The notes under the pieces: generated by a model
Database searches by the model: none
Told to the model about the DNA's origin: nothing
Seen by the model: the letters and a program-made list of their open reading frames with translations, nothing else
Shown here: positions 29,012 through 29,674 of the stretch, in pieces
Layout: each line of letters starts with the position of its first letter
Numbering within the stretch: the stretch's first letter is position 1
Made by a program: the position numbers and the translations under genes
DNA from: a virus
Virus record (IMG/VR): IMGVR_UViG_3300009425_000064
Span: 1-29,674 of that record
Direction: 5' to 3' (one strand)
DNA length: 29,674 nt

Positions 29012-29674
29012 TTAGATAAAATCTTCCACAAAAAACTCACTAATTTTTTCAGTTGCGTCATCAGAATAATATTTGTTATAAATTTCAGTTGCTCTTTTTA
29101 CTTTCTCTTCTCCGTTTACTAATGCTTCAGCACTAACATCCCACCATGATAAAACTTTGTAATTCTTGTCAATCACTAAAAACTTTACAGGTTTACCAAA
29201 CAGCTGTTGGTATATATATGCTTGGCTATCATAGTTATAATAAAAACTATTACGTTTAAATTTAAAACTATCACTAGATGTTTTTAAATCTATAACATAA
29301 TCTTTAGTAATTATATCAGCTTTGCCTTTCCATAAATTACCATGTAATTCAGCTACAGCAGGAACTTCATACTCATTAGCAGGGTCATATATTAAAGAAG
29401 CAAAGTGTTTATTTGAATCTATTGTCTCAACCCATGATTTTATCTCGTTAGCTTCTCGCTGTAGTAATAACATATTACCATCAATACTTGCTTCTTTGTA
29501 TGCTTTAGTTGTTCTAGATGATACATCAATGATTGGAAACTCTTTTGCTTTTTGAGGTTCTAATATTAATTGATGAAAATATCTACCTGCAAGAAAATTT
29601 TTATTATCTCCTTCATTTTTTTGAAATAGAGCAGGGTGTTTTAATAGCTGACCAATATTAGAATTAGATAAATA
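29012..29674 (-). CDS. RecE/Cas4-like PD-(D/E)XK exonuclease, 5' end missing
   Basis: The frame is open from the right edge of the window, so the internal Met at 29473 is not the real start; 220 residues are visible and it ends in TAA. Visible motifs: a basic region with AGRYFHQLILEP, and then GKADIIT and YVIDLKTSSD (catalytic Asp, Asp and Lys at about visible residues 120, 129 and 131), followed by YDSQAYIYQQL. This is the pattern of RecE-type (PDDEXK_1/DUF3799) phage exonucleases that degrade one strand of double-stranded DNA ends for recombination. The SSB-like gene lies downstream in the same unit. An annealing partner was not seen and may be outside the window. Confidence 0.8.
   Translation of the reverse strand, partial: YLSNSNIGQLLKHPALFQKNEGDNKNFLAGRYFHQLILEPQKAKEFPIIDVSSRTTKAYKEASIDGNMLLLQREANEIKSWVETIDSNKHFASLIYDPANEYEVPAVAELHGNLWKGKADIITKDYVIDLKTSSDSFKFKRNSFYYNYDSQAYIYQQLFGKPVKFLVIDKNYKVLSWWDVSAEALVNGEEKVKRATEIYNKYYSDDATEKISEFFVEDFI

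Noticed and set aside
28870-29061. 63-residue gene starting at 29061
   Set aside because: This start overlaps the exonuclease 3' end by 50 bases; the start at 28977 with an A-rich leader is more likely.
1-29674. tRNA genes, CRISPR array, integrase, insertion sequence, diversity-generating retroelement
   Set aside because: No tRNA-like cloverleaf, regularly spaced repeats, recombinase motifs or reverse transcriptase were seen; a suppressor tRNA, if any, must lie outside the window.

Overview
The window looks like part of a genome of a lytic, podovirus-like tailed phage that infects a member of the Bacteroidota. The DNA is AT-rich. Leaders before start codons are A-rich rather than Shine-Dalgarno-like. 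Two gene starts are preceded by TATCTTTG, a perfect match to the Bacteroidota -7 promoter element TAnnTTTG. The tail and ejection proteins resemble, from remembered family patterns, those of crAss-like and related marine flavobacterial phages; no database search was possible.

Layout: positions 1-21708 are late genes, all on the plus strand. They run from the 3' part of a head-region gene (1-672), through a strong terminator and a promoter (681-725), two connector or ring-type proteins (741-2401), a very large nozzle ('muzzle'-like) protein (2403-6911), two further tail proteins (6923-8720), a GNAT-like acetyltransferase with its own promoter (8741-9151), to three proteins that look like a T7-type internal ejection set (9153-21708). 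The last is about 3236 residues long and carries an HEMGH metallopeptidase site. Positions 21695-29674 are early genes, all on the minus strand, and meet the late block tail to tail. They encode DNA metabolism: two small PD-(D/E)XK nucleases (one VRR-NUC type), a zinc ribbon, a metallophosphoesterase, a DnaA-domain-IV-like protein, an SNF2-type helicase, a primase/SF3-helicase fusion, an SSB-like protein and a RecE/Cas4-like exonuclease. A 180-base AT-rich gap with phased repeats upstream of the primase-helicase is a candidate origin or control region.

The most unusual feature is that three core genes are each interrupted by one in-frame stop codon while coding continues in the same frame: TGA at 5649 in the nozzle gene, TAG at 15883 in the giant ejection gene, and TAG at 24638-24640 in the helicase. 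All three fit a tryptophan codon changed by one G-to-A transition; the helicase case is the clearest because it falls at the Trp expected just before motif VI. All nine complete late genes, and the partial one at the left edge, end in TAA, while the early genes use TAA, TGA and TAG. Possible explanations are stop-codon suppression or partial recoding, programmed readthrough, or mutation or sequencing artefact; the sequence alone cannot decide.

Terminase, portal, major capsid, DNA polymerase, lysis genes, tRNAs, integrase and CRISPR arrays were not seen, so most of the packaging and capsid module and part of the replication module must lie outside the window.
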